DNA of 64,000 bases from Prolixibacteraceae bacterium (lineage in GTDB: Bacteria; Bacteroidota; Bacteroidia; Bacteroidales; Prolixibacteraceae): positions 17,987 to 81,986 of the forward strand of contig DOAQ01000023.1 in NCBI GenBank assembly GCA_003506435.1, in the 5' to 3' direction. The stretch's first letter is position 1; each line of letters starts with the position of its first letter. The notes below the pieces were generated by a model that saw nothing but the letters and a program-made list of their open reading frames with translations, ran no database searches and had not been told where the DNA came from. This document shows, piece by piece, positions 17,601 to 24,934 of this stretch. A program made the position numbers and the translations under genes.

Positions 17601-19400
17601 CTGATTACTGCTATCGCTACCATTGTGGCCATGATCCCGCTGGGCATGGGCGATGCCGAATATGTCAGCGTAATCGGGGCTCCGTTTGCCATCATTGTGA
17701 TCGGTGGACTGGCTGTCAGTACCCTGTTGACTCTTATTTTCATTCCAACTATGTATTCCGGGCTCGAAAGTTCGCTCGAATGGTTTCGAAATCTCAGTTG
17801 GAAACTGAAAATCATCCAGTTTAGTATCCTAATTGCCGGTACAGCATACATCTACTTTGAAATAGACTCTGGTCTGTGGCAGGTCATCGATTTTATACTC
17901 CTTCTCCTGATAGTCCCGGGAGCAACATGGTTTGTATTGTCGAGTTTGAAAAAGGCGAAAACCAAGCTTGTTGAAGAAAATGCTCCGATCAGCATTGTTA
18001 TTCAGAATCTGGTAAAAATTTACGATCGTCCTGACCGTTTCACCCGCGAATGGAACGGGGGTATCAATATCCGTAAACGGGCCGGACTCGAAAAAGAGTA
18101 TAAATCAATCCGCGAATTCGATCACATGATCTGGCAATTGCCACTTTTAGGGTTCTTTATCTATTTCACCTTCTTCTACCTTGAATCGGCGCTTTGGATA
18201 TTGTTTATGACCGTGATGGTGTACCTGTACATCAACGGAATGTGGAAACCTTTCAATTATTATCTCAATAATATTGCTGAGGAGAAAAACAAAAGATGGC
18301 CGCTGGTCGCTCAAAGATGGGTACAGTGGACACTGTTCTGGATTTTGCCTTTGCCCGAGCTGTTCATGCTCTGGAAAAACACAAAATCAATTGGTTTATT
18401 GGTGACTGTTTTTGTGTTGTGGTACCTCGCCCTGATCATTTCAGTTACTTCGCGGAAACTATACGAGGAAAAAGTAAATATCGACCGGATCACAGGACGT
18501 TTTGGCAATTTGCGACGGACTGTATATCGATTGGTAAAACAAATACCGGTTATCGGAAAACGTCGTCAGCCGTTCAAAGCGCTGAACGGAGTTTCTCTGA
18601 AAATTGAGACGGGTATGTTTGGCTTGCTGGGGCCCAACGGGGCCGGAAAGTCAACCATGATGCGGACTATTTGCGGAATTTTCGAGCAGAGTTATGGTAA
18701 AATCTGGATCAACGGCATCGACACGCAGGAGAAACGCGAAGAATTACAGGGGCTGATTGGTTATCTTCCGCAGGAATTTGGTACCTACGAAAATATGCCG
18801 GCTGAAGATTTTCTCGACTATCAGGCCATATTGAAAGGGTTGACGGATAAAACCGAACGGGAAGAACGGGTCGCCTATGTGCTGAAATCGGTTCACATGT
18901 ACGACCGGCGACAGGAAAAAATCGGCTCGTTTTCGGGCGGTATGAAACAGCGTATCGGGATTGCCCAGATTCTGCTTCACCTGCCGAGAATACTGGTGGT
19001 TGACGAACCTACGGCTGGTCTCGACCCGCGCGAACGCATCCGTTTCCGTAATTTGCTGGTTGAACTCAGCCGCGAGCGCATCGTGATTTTCTCGACACAC
19101 ATTATCGAAGATATTGCCAGCTCGTGTAACCAGGTTGCCGTGATCAACCGGGGGCGGGTAAAATACACCGGAACGCCGTCAAATATGGTTCATCTGGCCA
19201 AGGATTTGGTTTGGCAATTCGATGTTCCGGCCAAAGATTTTGACAAAATGCCGAATAAGCAAATGGTAATCCACCACATGAGGCAGGAAGATAAAATCAG
19301 GGTTCGGATGCTTTCGAAAACACAACCTGCACCCGATGCAGTTGTCGCAAAACCACTGCTGGAAGATGCCTATTTATGTTTGATTAAAGATTTGAAATAA
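14700..19400 (+). CDS. RND permease fused to an ABC ATPase domain
   Basis: One uninterrupted frame encodes 1566 residues. Residues 1-1030 are a complete RND permease: TM1 at the start, TM4 relay motif GMLLDNSVVVLENIY with Asp397, TM10 ILIGIVVNNGIILIDYTN, and both periplasmic loops. Residues about 1030-1290 add several further hydrophobic helices of unknown type. Residues about 1292-1566 are an ABC ATPase with Walker A GPNGAGKST (near 1311), signature FSGGMKQR (near 1411), Walker B LVVDEPT (near 1432), GLDP D-loop and switch histidine FSTHIIED. All catalytic residues for both energy systems look intact. The next gene, overlapping by one base (TAATG), encodes an ABC-2 type membrane protein, its likely partner. 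I know of no characterised RND-ABC fusion. A sequencing frameshift joining two genes is unlikely given the extra membrane linker. Confidence 0.92.
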   Translation: MKFIVNRRVFISMLFVGLTLMGIVSYNQLKVELFPNVELPFLYVQASYQSEVDPKFMENQIIIPIEGAIGTLEGVESIESNITARSGNIVVYYQKDVNFKYAYLKLQEKINGIQSSLPEGARASVNKVDLQQLNSQFMELQVRGSGGIDRVRNITDQEIAPDLENIDGIASVKVFGGREKSLEIILDPGACEAYDITPGRVRSVISQNSRARTYVGNLKDKNIQYFVHVTSEYENVTDIENLVVADGPVLLKDIAEVHFGVKEETSYSRVNGKDAVTIQLVNDSQANLIDLSDNTKKIIGQLNEKLGYKDIEISIQSNSAETMEKNIDQIIELALVGGILAIFVLWIFLKNIRIVAFIALAIPISVYTAFNLFYAFDITLNSLTLVGMALAVGMLLDNSVVVLENIYRLSGKGYTPDIAVTQGSSEVWRSIVAATMTTVAVFLPFLFSSNPLIEMLGYNVGVSIVSTLLVSLAAALLLVPMGTYYLLKRWKKDSITFEKVTTNNRMVQVYMLLLKSCMRNPATTIIGATAVFFITIFISLAVSVSSLQEVEQTDVSLYVTMPSGSSLEKTDETVADIESKLEDLEEKLDVVSKIEEEEAIVTVKLKEDYEDIADRNFAEIKADIEKRVNSVNTAEISFEQTQGSGGFSGGSRNSMGNFQRMMGIGTEEEKIVLKGQDFAQMQQVAEDFEYYLDELESIRRVRVNVSDNRPEVHMIFDPLLMTEYNLSLANVTSELNSFQKEISTGVMFNQDVDEYEIIITTKGIDEEEERNMEDLRRLQVTDANDGLHDLQDFSNLVYASGMAGINRVNQEKSIEITYSFVSEAEDSKDLLEAYRYEIDELVASYNLPSGVAAEVVHEESELDDFYFLIGAAVLLIFMILASVFESLVTPFVLMFTIPLAGIGSFMALIFTGNSLLNANTLTGFLILIGIVVNNGIILIDYTNILRERGFRRSRALMTAGLSRVRPILITAIATIVAMIPLGMGDAEYVSVIGAPFAIIVIGGLAVSTLLTLIFIPTMYSGLESSLEWFRNLSWKLKIIQFSILIAGTAYIYFEIDSGLWQVIDFILLLLIVPGATWFVLSSLKKAKTKLVEENAPISIVIQNLVKIYDRPDRFTREWNGGINIRKRAGLEKEYKSIREFDHMIWQLPLLGFFIYFTFFYLESALWILFMTVMVYLYINGMWKPFNYYLNNIAEEKNKRWPLVAQRWVQWTLFWILPLPELFMLWKNTKSIGLLVTVFVLWYLALIISVTSRKLYEEKVNIDRITGRFGNLRRTVYRLVKQIPVIGKRRQPFKALNGVSLKIETGMFGLLGPNGAGKSTMMRTICGIFEQSYGKIWINGIDTQEKREELQGLIGYLPQEFGTYENMPAEDFLDYQAILKGLTDKTEREERVAYVLKSVHMYDRRQEKIGSFSGGMKQRIGIAQILLHLPRILVVDEPTAGLDPRERIRFRNLLVELSRERIVIFSTHIIEDIASSCNQVAVINRGRVKYTGTPSNMVHLAKDLVWQFDVPAKDFDKMPNKQMVIHHMRQEDKIRVRMLSKTQPAPDAVVAKPLLEDAYLCLIKDLK

Positions 19401-20128
19401 TGGAAACAAAAAATAAATCACGATTGGCAAATACGCTCCACTTGTTGTGGAAGCTGGTTCGTTACAACATGCGTATTATTTTTGCCAACCGTTTCATCTG
19501 GTTTTTTCTGGCCTCGCTTGGCTTTTTTATATTCATTTCGATTAACTCAACGTTGAACGGCGACAACCTTGACGAGGAGATGGTTTATTATACCCTTATT
19601 TTTCCGGGAATTCTGCTGGTTTTTTATCCGATGAGCTTTGGAATACAAAACGATGTTGACGCGGGTATCCTGGAAATTTTGTTTGGTATTCCCGACTATC
19701 GTTACAAAGTATGGCTGGTACGTATGATCCTTGTATTCATTCTGGTTTTCCTGATCATGTGTGTGTATTCATTTCTGGCAACAATCTTCCTTACCCGGAT
19801 CAATATTCTGGAAATGACCTACCAGGTAATGTATCCGATTCTGTTCATCGGATGCCTGTCGTTCATGTTTTCGAGCCTGATAAAAAACGGCTACGGAACC
19901 ATGGCGGTTATGGTTATACTTGGTGTTATATTGATGATTATTAGTGAAGATCTGGTAGAAAATACCCAATGGGATGTATTTCTCAATCCTTTCAATATAC
20001 CGCGAAACCTGAATGAAACTATTTGGGAAGGAATTACGGTGAAGAACAGGGTTTTTCTGTCCGTCAGTTCGTTGATCTTTCTTTTGTACGGGTTATTTAA
20101 CCTTCAAAAACGGGAGCGTTTCATTTAA
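19400..20128 (+). CDS. ABC-2 type membrane protein
   Basis: A 242-residue integral membrane protein with about six hydrophobic helices and short loops, including FFLASLGFFIFISI, LIFPGILLVFYPMSF, MILVFILVFLIMC and SVSSLIFLLYGLF. The conserved patch SFGIQNDVDAGILEILFGIPDYRYKVWL is typical of ABC-2 permeases (the coupling helix region). Its ATG shares a base with the stop of the RND-ABC fusion, so the ABC domain of that fusion is its obvious ATPase. It is smaller and simpler than the 5464-8814 permease. Confidence 0.85.
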   Translation: METKNKSRLANTLHLLWKLVRYNMRIIFANRFIWFFLASLGFFIFISINSTLNGDNLDEEMVYYTLIFPGILLVFYPMSFGIQNDVDAGILEILFGIPDYRYKVWLVRMILVFILVFLIMCVYSFLATIFLTRINILEMTYQVMYPILFIGCLSFMFSSLIKNGYGTMAVMVILGVILMIISEDLVENTQWDVFLNPFNIPRNLNETIWEGITVKNRVFLSVSSLIFLLYGLFNLQKRERFI

Positions 20129-20155
20129 ACTAAAACAAACAAAATACACACAGAG

Positions 20156-20563
20156 ATGAACAACTATTCAAATTTAAGACCTGTAGAAAAATCAATAACG
20201 CTGGCAATACCAACCCGGGGAAATAAAGTTGACGACCATTTTGGACACTGCGAATATTACACATTAGCAAGTATATCAGCAGAAAAAGAACTCGTCGGAA
20301 CTGAAGTATTGGAATCACCAATCGGGTGTGGTTGTAAATCGGATATTGCAACAACACTGAAAGACAAAAATGTAACATTGATGTTAGCCGGCAATATCGG
20401 GCAGGGGGCAATTGCGAAGCTGAGTGCAGCCGGTATTCAGGTGATTCGGGGATGTAGCGGTTTTGTTGAAAAACTGATAAATGATTATCTCAACGGAAAA
20501 ATTAAGGACAACGGCCAAACATGCGCCCAGCATGAGCATGGACACGAATGTTCGCACAATTAG
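20156..20563 (+). CDS. NifX/NifB-like dinitrogenase iron-molybdenum cofactor domain protein
   Basis: A 135-residue protein of the dinitrogenase Fe-Mo cofactor-binding (NifX/NafY/MTH1175-like) family: IPTRGNKVDDHFGHCEYY, then a GCGCKSDIATTL segment, LMLAGNIGQGAIAKL and the GIQVIRGCSG strand. Members bind metal clusters; outside nitrogen fixers their role is mostly unknown. It has an unusual tail with alternating Cys and His (CAQHEHGHECSHN) that could bind metal. It starts 27 bp after the ABC-2 gene and could be the last gene of the exporter transcript. No nif genes are in the window. Confidence 0.85.
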   Translation: MNNYSNLRPVEKSITLAIPTRGNKVDDHFGHCEYYTLASISAEKELVGTEVLESPIGCGCKSDIATTLKDKNVTLMLAGNIGQGAIAKLSAAGIQVIRGCSGFVEKLINDYLNGKIKDNGQTCAQHEHGHECSHN

Positions 20564-20627
20564 TTACAGACGATAAAAAAGTTCTTCTATTCCGGGATGT
20601 TTTTTCCGTCGGAAGTTGGTAAATATT

Positions 20628-20635
20628 TATCTTTG
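20628..20635 (+). promoter_or_regulatory. -7 box upstream of apbE
   Basis: TATCTTTG matches TAnnTTTG exactly and lies 24 bases before the ATG at 20660. A TTG at the standard distance is not evident. Confidence 0.45.
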
Positions 20636-20659
20636 AGTTCCATTTTTCAATAGAAAACG

Positions 20660-21670
20660 ATGAGAATTCATTTATTAATTATTGCTGTATTTCTGGTTTT
20701 TGCCTGTTCATGCAATCAAAAAAAATCAAGTTACATTACCGATCAGGGGTTTATGTATGGTACGGTTTATACCGTAAAATATGAAAGCCCCGATGGTAAA
20801 GATTTGCAAACCGAAATTGAAACTGAAATGAACAGGGTGAACCAGTCGCTCTCGACTTTCGACAGCCTTTCGATAATTTCAAAGGTAAACAGAAATCAGG
20901 AGGTTGAACCCGACGATTATTTTCTGACTGTCTTTAATAAAGCCATGGAAGTTTCGGAAATAACGGGCGGGGCTTTCGACATAACCGTTGCACCGATGGT
21001 AAATGTTTGGGGCTTCGGGTTTAAACACAAGGAACAGGTTACCGATGAACTTCTCGATTCGTTAAAAGTTTTGGTTGGTTACAAGAAAATCAGGATTTCG
21101 GGGAACAGGGTGATCAAAGATCACCCGAATACCATGCTCGATTGCAGCGCCATTGCAAAGGGATATGGTTGCGATGTGGTTGGCAATTTCCTTGCTGCAC
21201 AAGGCTGTAAAAACTATATGGTCGAAATCGGGGGTGAAGTTGTGGCGCACGGAGTTAATGCGAAAGGCAACGACTGGAGTATTGGCGTCAGCAAACCGGT
21301 TGACGATCTTTCGCCGGTCAATCAGGAATTGAAAGCCATTGTTTCGCTGAAAAATAAGGCGTTGGCAACTTCGGGGAACTATCGAAATTTCTATGTTGAA
21401 GGCGGGAAAAAATATGCCCATACCATCGATCCGAAATCGGGATACCCAATCCAACATTCCCTGCTAAGTTCAACCGTACTGGCTGACGATTGCATGACTG
21501 CCGACGCTTTTGCTACTGCATTCATGGTTCTGGGCCTTGACGAAGCAAAACGAATTGCCGGTCAGGTGAAAGGACTGGAGGTTTATTTCATTTATTCCGG
21601 TGAAGATGGCGAAATGAAAACCTGGTTTTCAGATGGTTTCCGCGAAATGCTCGACAAAGAATTGGACTAA
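20660..21670 (+). CDS. apbE: FAD:protein FMN transferase, lipoprotein
   Basis: A 336-residue ApbE-family protein, which attaches FMN to threonine residues of exported flavoproteins such as Rnf/Nqr subunits or fumarate-reductase-like proteins. A lipoprotein signal is present (VFLVFACSC). Family motifs visible: MYGTVYTVKY, the N-terminal MNRVNQSLSTFDSLS, GGAFDITVAPMVNVWGFG, LDCSAIAKGYGCDVV, MVEIGGEVVAHG, KALATSGNYRNF, YAHTIDPKSGYP and DDCMTADAFATAFMVLG. Length agrees with the family. No Rnf or Nqr genes are in the window. Confidence 0.95.
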   Translation: MRIHLLIIAVFLVFACSCNQKKSSYITDQGFMYGTVYTVKYESPDGKDLQTEIETEMNRVNQSLSTFDSLSIISKVNRNQEVEPDDYFLTVFNKAMEVSEITGGAFDITVAPMVNVWGFGFKHKEQVTDELLDSLKVLVGYKKIRISGNRVIKDHPNTMLDCSAIAKGYGCDVVGNFLAAQGCKNYMVEIGGEVVAHGVNAKGNDWSIGVSKPVDDLSPVNQELKAIVSLKNKALATSGNYRNFYVEGGKKYAHTIDPKSGYPIQHSLLSSTVLADDCMTADAFATAFMVLGLDEAKRIAGQVKGLEVYFIYSGEDGEMKTWFSDGFREMLDKELD

Positions 21671-21682
21671 TCTTCTGTAAGT

Positions 21683-22555
21683 TTATTTCATTCCGATTTT
21701 ATATACCGATGTTCGTGCGGTAATAAACAGCGTTTTCCGGTTTTTACCGCCAAAGCAAACATTCGCAGGCCGTTCGGGGACAACTATTTCACCCCGTTTT
21801 TTTCCGTCGGGTGCAAAAACTGAAACGGCACGGTTGGTCAGGTACACGTTCCCTTTTTTATCGATGGTCATTCCATCGGAACCTTCAGGAGCAAAAAAGG
21901 TTTTGTCTGCAAGTGTTCCATTGGCCTCAATCCGGTATTTCCAGGTTTTTCCGTCGGCAATATCGGCCACATAAAGCGTTTTTCCATCGGGAGTTCCGAT
22001 AATTCCATTCGGCATTTTATAATCGTCAATTACCCGGATGAGTTTTCCGTTGGTTTTCAGACAATAAACACCCCGGCAATCTTGTACCTGTGTTTGTCCT
22101 TCGGGCCACCATGACCGGTGATAATAGCTGTCGGTAAAATAAATGTCACCATTGGGGTGAATCCAAAGATCGTTTGGACCGTTCAAATGTTTTCCGTCAT
22201 ATTGATCAACCAAAACAGTTTTGGTGCCATCCATGGCAATTTTAATCAGCTTATTCCGGTAGTCGGCACAGGCTACCAGTTGCCCGTCGGCTGCAAAATA
22301 CAGACCGTTTGAACGTTCTCCGTCTACCTTGAACTCGCGTATGCCGGATTTTTCGTTCCAGATATAAATTTTGTCGTTGGGCTGATCGGTAAAATAAATT
22401 TCCCCGTTTTTTGCAACGGCAGGCCCTTCTGTAAAGGCAAATCCTGACTGTATCTTTTCAAGTTGATTGCCTTTTGCAATCATTGGCAATTCCTGAGCGT
22501 TCAACGAAAAGCCAGGAATCAGAAGTACGAGCAATAAAGTTGCGGGTTTATTCAT
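21683..22555 (-). CDS. SMP-30/gluconolactonase-like beta-propeller protein, secreted
   Basis: A 290-residue protein with a signal peptide (ATLLLVLLIPGFSLNAQ) followed by a six-bladed beta-propeller of the SMP-30/gluconolactonase/LRE family: FTEGPAVAKNGEIYFTDQPND, NGLYFAADGQLVACADY, LNGPNDLWIHPNGDIYFTDSYY, PNGIIGTPDGKTLYVADI, GSDGMTIDKKGNVYLTN. The metal-binding Glu, Asn and Asp positions of the family appear in FTEGPA, GPNDL and GSDGM. The likely reaction is hydrolysis of a sugar lactone in the periplasm, though substrate is uncertain. It sits four bases downstream of the YeeE-like gene, implying one transcript. Confidence 0.88.
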   Translation of the reverse strand: MNKPATLLLVLLIPGFSLNAQELPMIAKGNQLEKIQSGFAFTEGPAVAKNGEIYFTDQPNDKIYIWNEKSGIREFKVDGERSNGLYFAADGQLVACADYRNKLIKIAMDGTKTVLVDQYDGKHLNGPNDLWIHPNGDIYFTDSYYHRSWWPEGQTQVQDCRGVYCLKTNGKLIRVIDDYKMPNGIIGTPDGKTLYVADIADGKTWKYRIEANGTLADKTFFAPEGSDGMTIDKKGNVYLTNRAVSVFAPDGKKRGEIVVPERPANVCFGGKNRKTLFITARTSVYKIGMK

Positions 22556-22559
22556 GCCG

Positions 22560-23570
22560 TTATTTTTTTCTGTAAAAAAGCCTTCCGGTGATCAGCAATC
22601 CTGCAAAAACAAATAGTGCAAAAACAAGACTACTGACGGCTAGTTGCATCCCGCCCGAAATTACATGTCCGCTGGTACATCCTCCAGCCATACGTGCTCC
22701 AAAAATCAGGATAAAACCACCAAAAATTGCCCAGATAATACGCTTCAGAGAAGAAGTTCCCTTGTATTTTTTCCAGTTGTCGTGAATAAGCCTGAGTTTA
22801 AATTCTTTTCTGAAAAGCGAAATTATAATACCCGATACAAAAGCGCCGCCTAAAAACAGGACTTCCCACTGACCTGGTTTTTGTATTTTGGTAAAATAAT
22901 CGTTATCAGTAGTTCCGGTTAACCAGTCAGCCAGATAAGGGAACATAGTTGAGGCGCCGATAACCCGGTCGGTGACAGCCGATAAGAATACAACTGCATT
23001 CAAAATGGCCAAAGCGATACCGGCATACAGCCAGGTCATGTCTTTCTTTCTCTCTATTTTATTCAGGATGAAAGCAGTTGCAATAAACACAGCTCCAATT
23101 ACAAAAACCAGCAGGTAAAAAACCGTTGGATTACTGCCAAGCAATGAGTTCAGTGAAATACTTCCCAGATCGGGGCCCAATATGGGCTGAACGGATGGCA
23201 GAAGAATGGTGTAAATTAAACCTCCCAGCAGTCCGCCGATAATTCCCCACAAAGCATCGAGCGAACCTTCGCCCAGCGAAATTGCCATGGTCCCGGGACA
23301 ATAGCCCAGAATAGCCATCCCGGTTCCGAAGATTAAACCGCCCAACATGATTCCCCCTAAAATGAAAGGCTTGACATGGTAAGACGCAAAGCCAAGGCCA
23401 ATTTCCACATTGATTAAGATAGCGCCAACACCGATGGCAACGGCAATGGCTTTTGCAACGGTCAGATTTTCGAGAGTGGCCATTCCACTTATCACATTGT
23501 ACCGGTTAAGCCGGGCCGATTGCAAGATGGCGCCAAACAGAAAGCCGAGAAGGATAATGAATAATGTCAT
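22560..23570 (-). CDS. YeeE/YedE family (TsuA-like) membrane transporter
   Basis: A 336-residue membrane protein with about nine helices and the internal two-fold repeat of the YeeE/YedE family. Conserved cysteine motifs of thiosulfate transporters are present: GYCPGT (Cys91) and AGGCTSGHVISGG near the C-terminus. Characterised relatives import thiosulfate. In many genomes such genes sit with sulfur-carrier (TusA-like) proteins, which are missing here. Instead the gene precedes an SMP-30-like gene by four bases. Confidence 0.9.
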   Translation of the reverse strand: MTLFIILLGFLFGAILQSARLNRYNVISGMATLENLTVAKAIAVAIGVGAILINVEIGLGFASYHVKPFILGGIMLGGLIFGTGMAILGYCPGTMAISLGEGSLDALWGIIGGLLGGLIYTILLPSVQPILGPDLGSISLNSLLGSNPTVFYLLVFVIGAVFIATAFILNKIERKKDMTWLYAGIALAILNAVVFLSAVTDRVIGASTMFPYLADWLTGTTDNDYFTKIQKPGQWEVLFLGGAFVSGIIISLFRKEFKLRLIHDNWKKYKGTSSLKRIIWAIFGGFILIFGARMAGGCTSGHVISGGMQLAVSSLVFALFVFAGLLITGRLFYRKK

Positions 23571-23714
23571 GATTCGTCAGTTTAGTATATAATTCAGTAT
23601 GCCAAAATAATGATAATCCTTTAAAATCAGTGCGATTTGAATCACTTTGTTTCGGAATAGAATTTCAGGAATGAACAGGAGGCATTCGGTTTAAATATGT
23701 TTTGCAAGTGCTGA

Positions 23715-23747
23715 TTGTAGAAAAGTCGTCTAAAAAGTTTATTTTCG
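23715..23747 (+). promoter_or_regulatory. Promoter-like 33-bp element upstream of the ECF sigma gene (twin of 37734-37766)
   Basis: TTG, three bases, AAAAGTCGTC, TA, then AAAAGTTTATTTTCG. 28 of 33 positions equal 37734-37766, with identical spacing. The TATTTTCG end is one mismatch from TAnnTTTG and lies five bases before the ATG at 23753, so if it is the -7 box the sigma mRNA would be leaderless or nearly so. Confidence 0.55.
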
Positions 23748-23752
23748 GGGCG

Positions 23753-24355
23753 ATGAAGACAGAAGAACATATCGGATTGTTTCATGCTGTTTCGGGAGGC
23801 GATGAAAAAGCTTTTGAAAAGCTGTATAAGCTTTATTTTCCTCGTTTGTACACATTTGCACTAAAAATAATCGGCGACGGTAGCCTCGCAAAAGATTTGG
23901 TACAAAATGTATTTATCCGGTTGTGGGAAACACACGACACCTTTCGATATGAACATCCGGAAGCCTTTTTGTACAAAATGGTACGCAATGCCAGCCTGAA
24001 TTACATCAGGCACCTGAAAGTTGTCGATAACCTGAAATCTGAAATAAAAGACCAATACCTTGGAGAAGAGTTGTACTATATAGATATGGTTGGAAATGAA
24101 CCATACCTGCTGATCGAAAAAGAACTCTATGAAAAGGTAACCGAGATAATGAATGAACTTCCCGAAAAATGTCGTGTTGTTTTCCGGATGAGCCGTATAG
24201 AGGGGCTTAAAAATCAGGAAATAGCCGATTGTTTGGGACTCAGCATAAAAACCGTTGAGAAACATATCTCCAAAGCGCTGGACGTTTACCGGAAAAAATT
24301 TGCCGGTTATCTCCCCTTGTCCGTCATTCTGCTTGTCCTTCAGGGGTTAAAATAA
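23753..24355 (+). CDS. ECF-type RNA polymerase sigma factor
   Basis: A 200-residue sigma-70 family factor of the ECF class used with FecR-type anti-sigma factors in Bacteroidota. Region 2 is seen in AFEKLYKLYFPRLYTFALKI and VQNVFIRLWE, region 4 in LPEKCRVVFRMSRIEGLKNQEIADCLGLS with the helix-turn-helix and KTVEKHISKAL. It should drive the SusC/SusD locus downstream in response to a signal through FecR. An in-frame start at 23702 would add 17 residues encoded by the promoter-like repeat, so ATG 23753 is preferred. Unusually, its FecR partner does not follow directly but lies 579 bp away behind repeats. Confidence 0.92.
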   Translation: MKTEEHIGLFHAVSGGDEKAFEKLYKLYFPRLYTFALKIIGDGSLAKDLVQNVFIRLWETHDTFRYEHPEAFLYKMVRNASLNYIRHLKVVDNLKSEIKDQYLGEELYYIDMVGNEPYLLIEKELYEKVTEIMNELPEKCRVVFRMSRIEGLKNQEIADCLGLSIKTVEKHISKALDVYRKKFAGYLPLSVILLVLQGLK

Positions 24356-24427
24356 TTTGAATTTTTCCGAAATAAGAAGATGCATTGTAGCAGTATCGGT
24401 TGCCTGTTTCAAATGCCCTTTCCCCAG

Positions 24428-24449
24428 CCCTTTCCCATAAAGGAAAGGG
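24428..24449. repeat. 8-bp hairpin downstream of the sigma gene
   Basis: CCCTTTCC and GGAAAGGG are separated by six bases. It could serve as terminator or be part of an intergenic repeat; a T-run is lacking. Confidence 0.4.
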
Positions 24450-24623
24450 AGTTTGGCCTGAAAAAGCAACAATGTTGATATTCAAAAAAATAGAGACAAT
24501 CGCATTTGTGCAGGCCCAAAAGTCTCCCGTCTGGGGCATAGCCGTCAAGCTAAGAGATAAATCTTTGTAAATAACTATTTTTCAGTACTAATAATTTTTA
24601 CTGATTCTATATTTTACTTTAAA

Positions 24624-24793
24624 CAATCAACCACCTCCTCCTTCGTTCCTCGAGTACTCCTCCTGTCCAGGAGGAGAAATTTGGGACAGTGACAATTTGG
24701 AAAGCCCGGTGGTTTTTCGCTGCCGCAACTTGCTTCGGTTTCCCCTCCTTTTTTTAGGAGGGGTGTCCCGGTTTCTCCGGGACGGGGTGGTCG
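24624..24793 (-). repeat. Hairpin-rich repeat family, rearranged copy (minus orientation)
   Basis: Read on the minus strand, this shows the same modules as 46217-46490 and 47706-48245: GACCACCCCGTC, a 7-bp hairpin (GTCCCGG/CCGGGAC), a T/A-loop hairpin with AGGAGGGG, GAAGCAAGTTGCG, and the CTCCTCCTG hairpin with GAGGTGGTT. The two halves are in swapped order relative to the other copies. It occupies the 579-bp gap (24356-24934) between the sigma and FecR genes; the rest of the gap shows no gene. Confidence 0.7.
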
Positions 24794-24934
24794 TATTTCA
24801 TGACATTATTATTAAGATTTTTTTTTTTAATGAAGGCCAGAACTCAAAAATATTCACGCAATCTCAATTTTTTCTTGAATCTGAGGTAGGGTAACTTCCT
24901 TTGGCAGGTGTTCCATTATCGAAAAGCAGAAATA

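Noticed and set aside
20156..20563. Part of a nitrogen-fixation cluster
   Set aside because: No nifH, nifD, nifK or nifB gene is in the window; the domain is common in non-fixing bacteria.
24697..24894. Short plus-strand frame between the sigma and FecR genes
   Set aside because: It lies in the hairpin repeat and follows its low-complexity composition; no domain or start context supports it.
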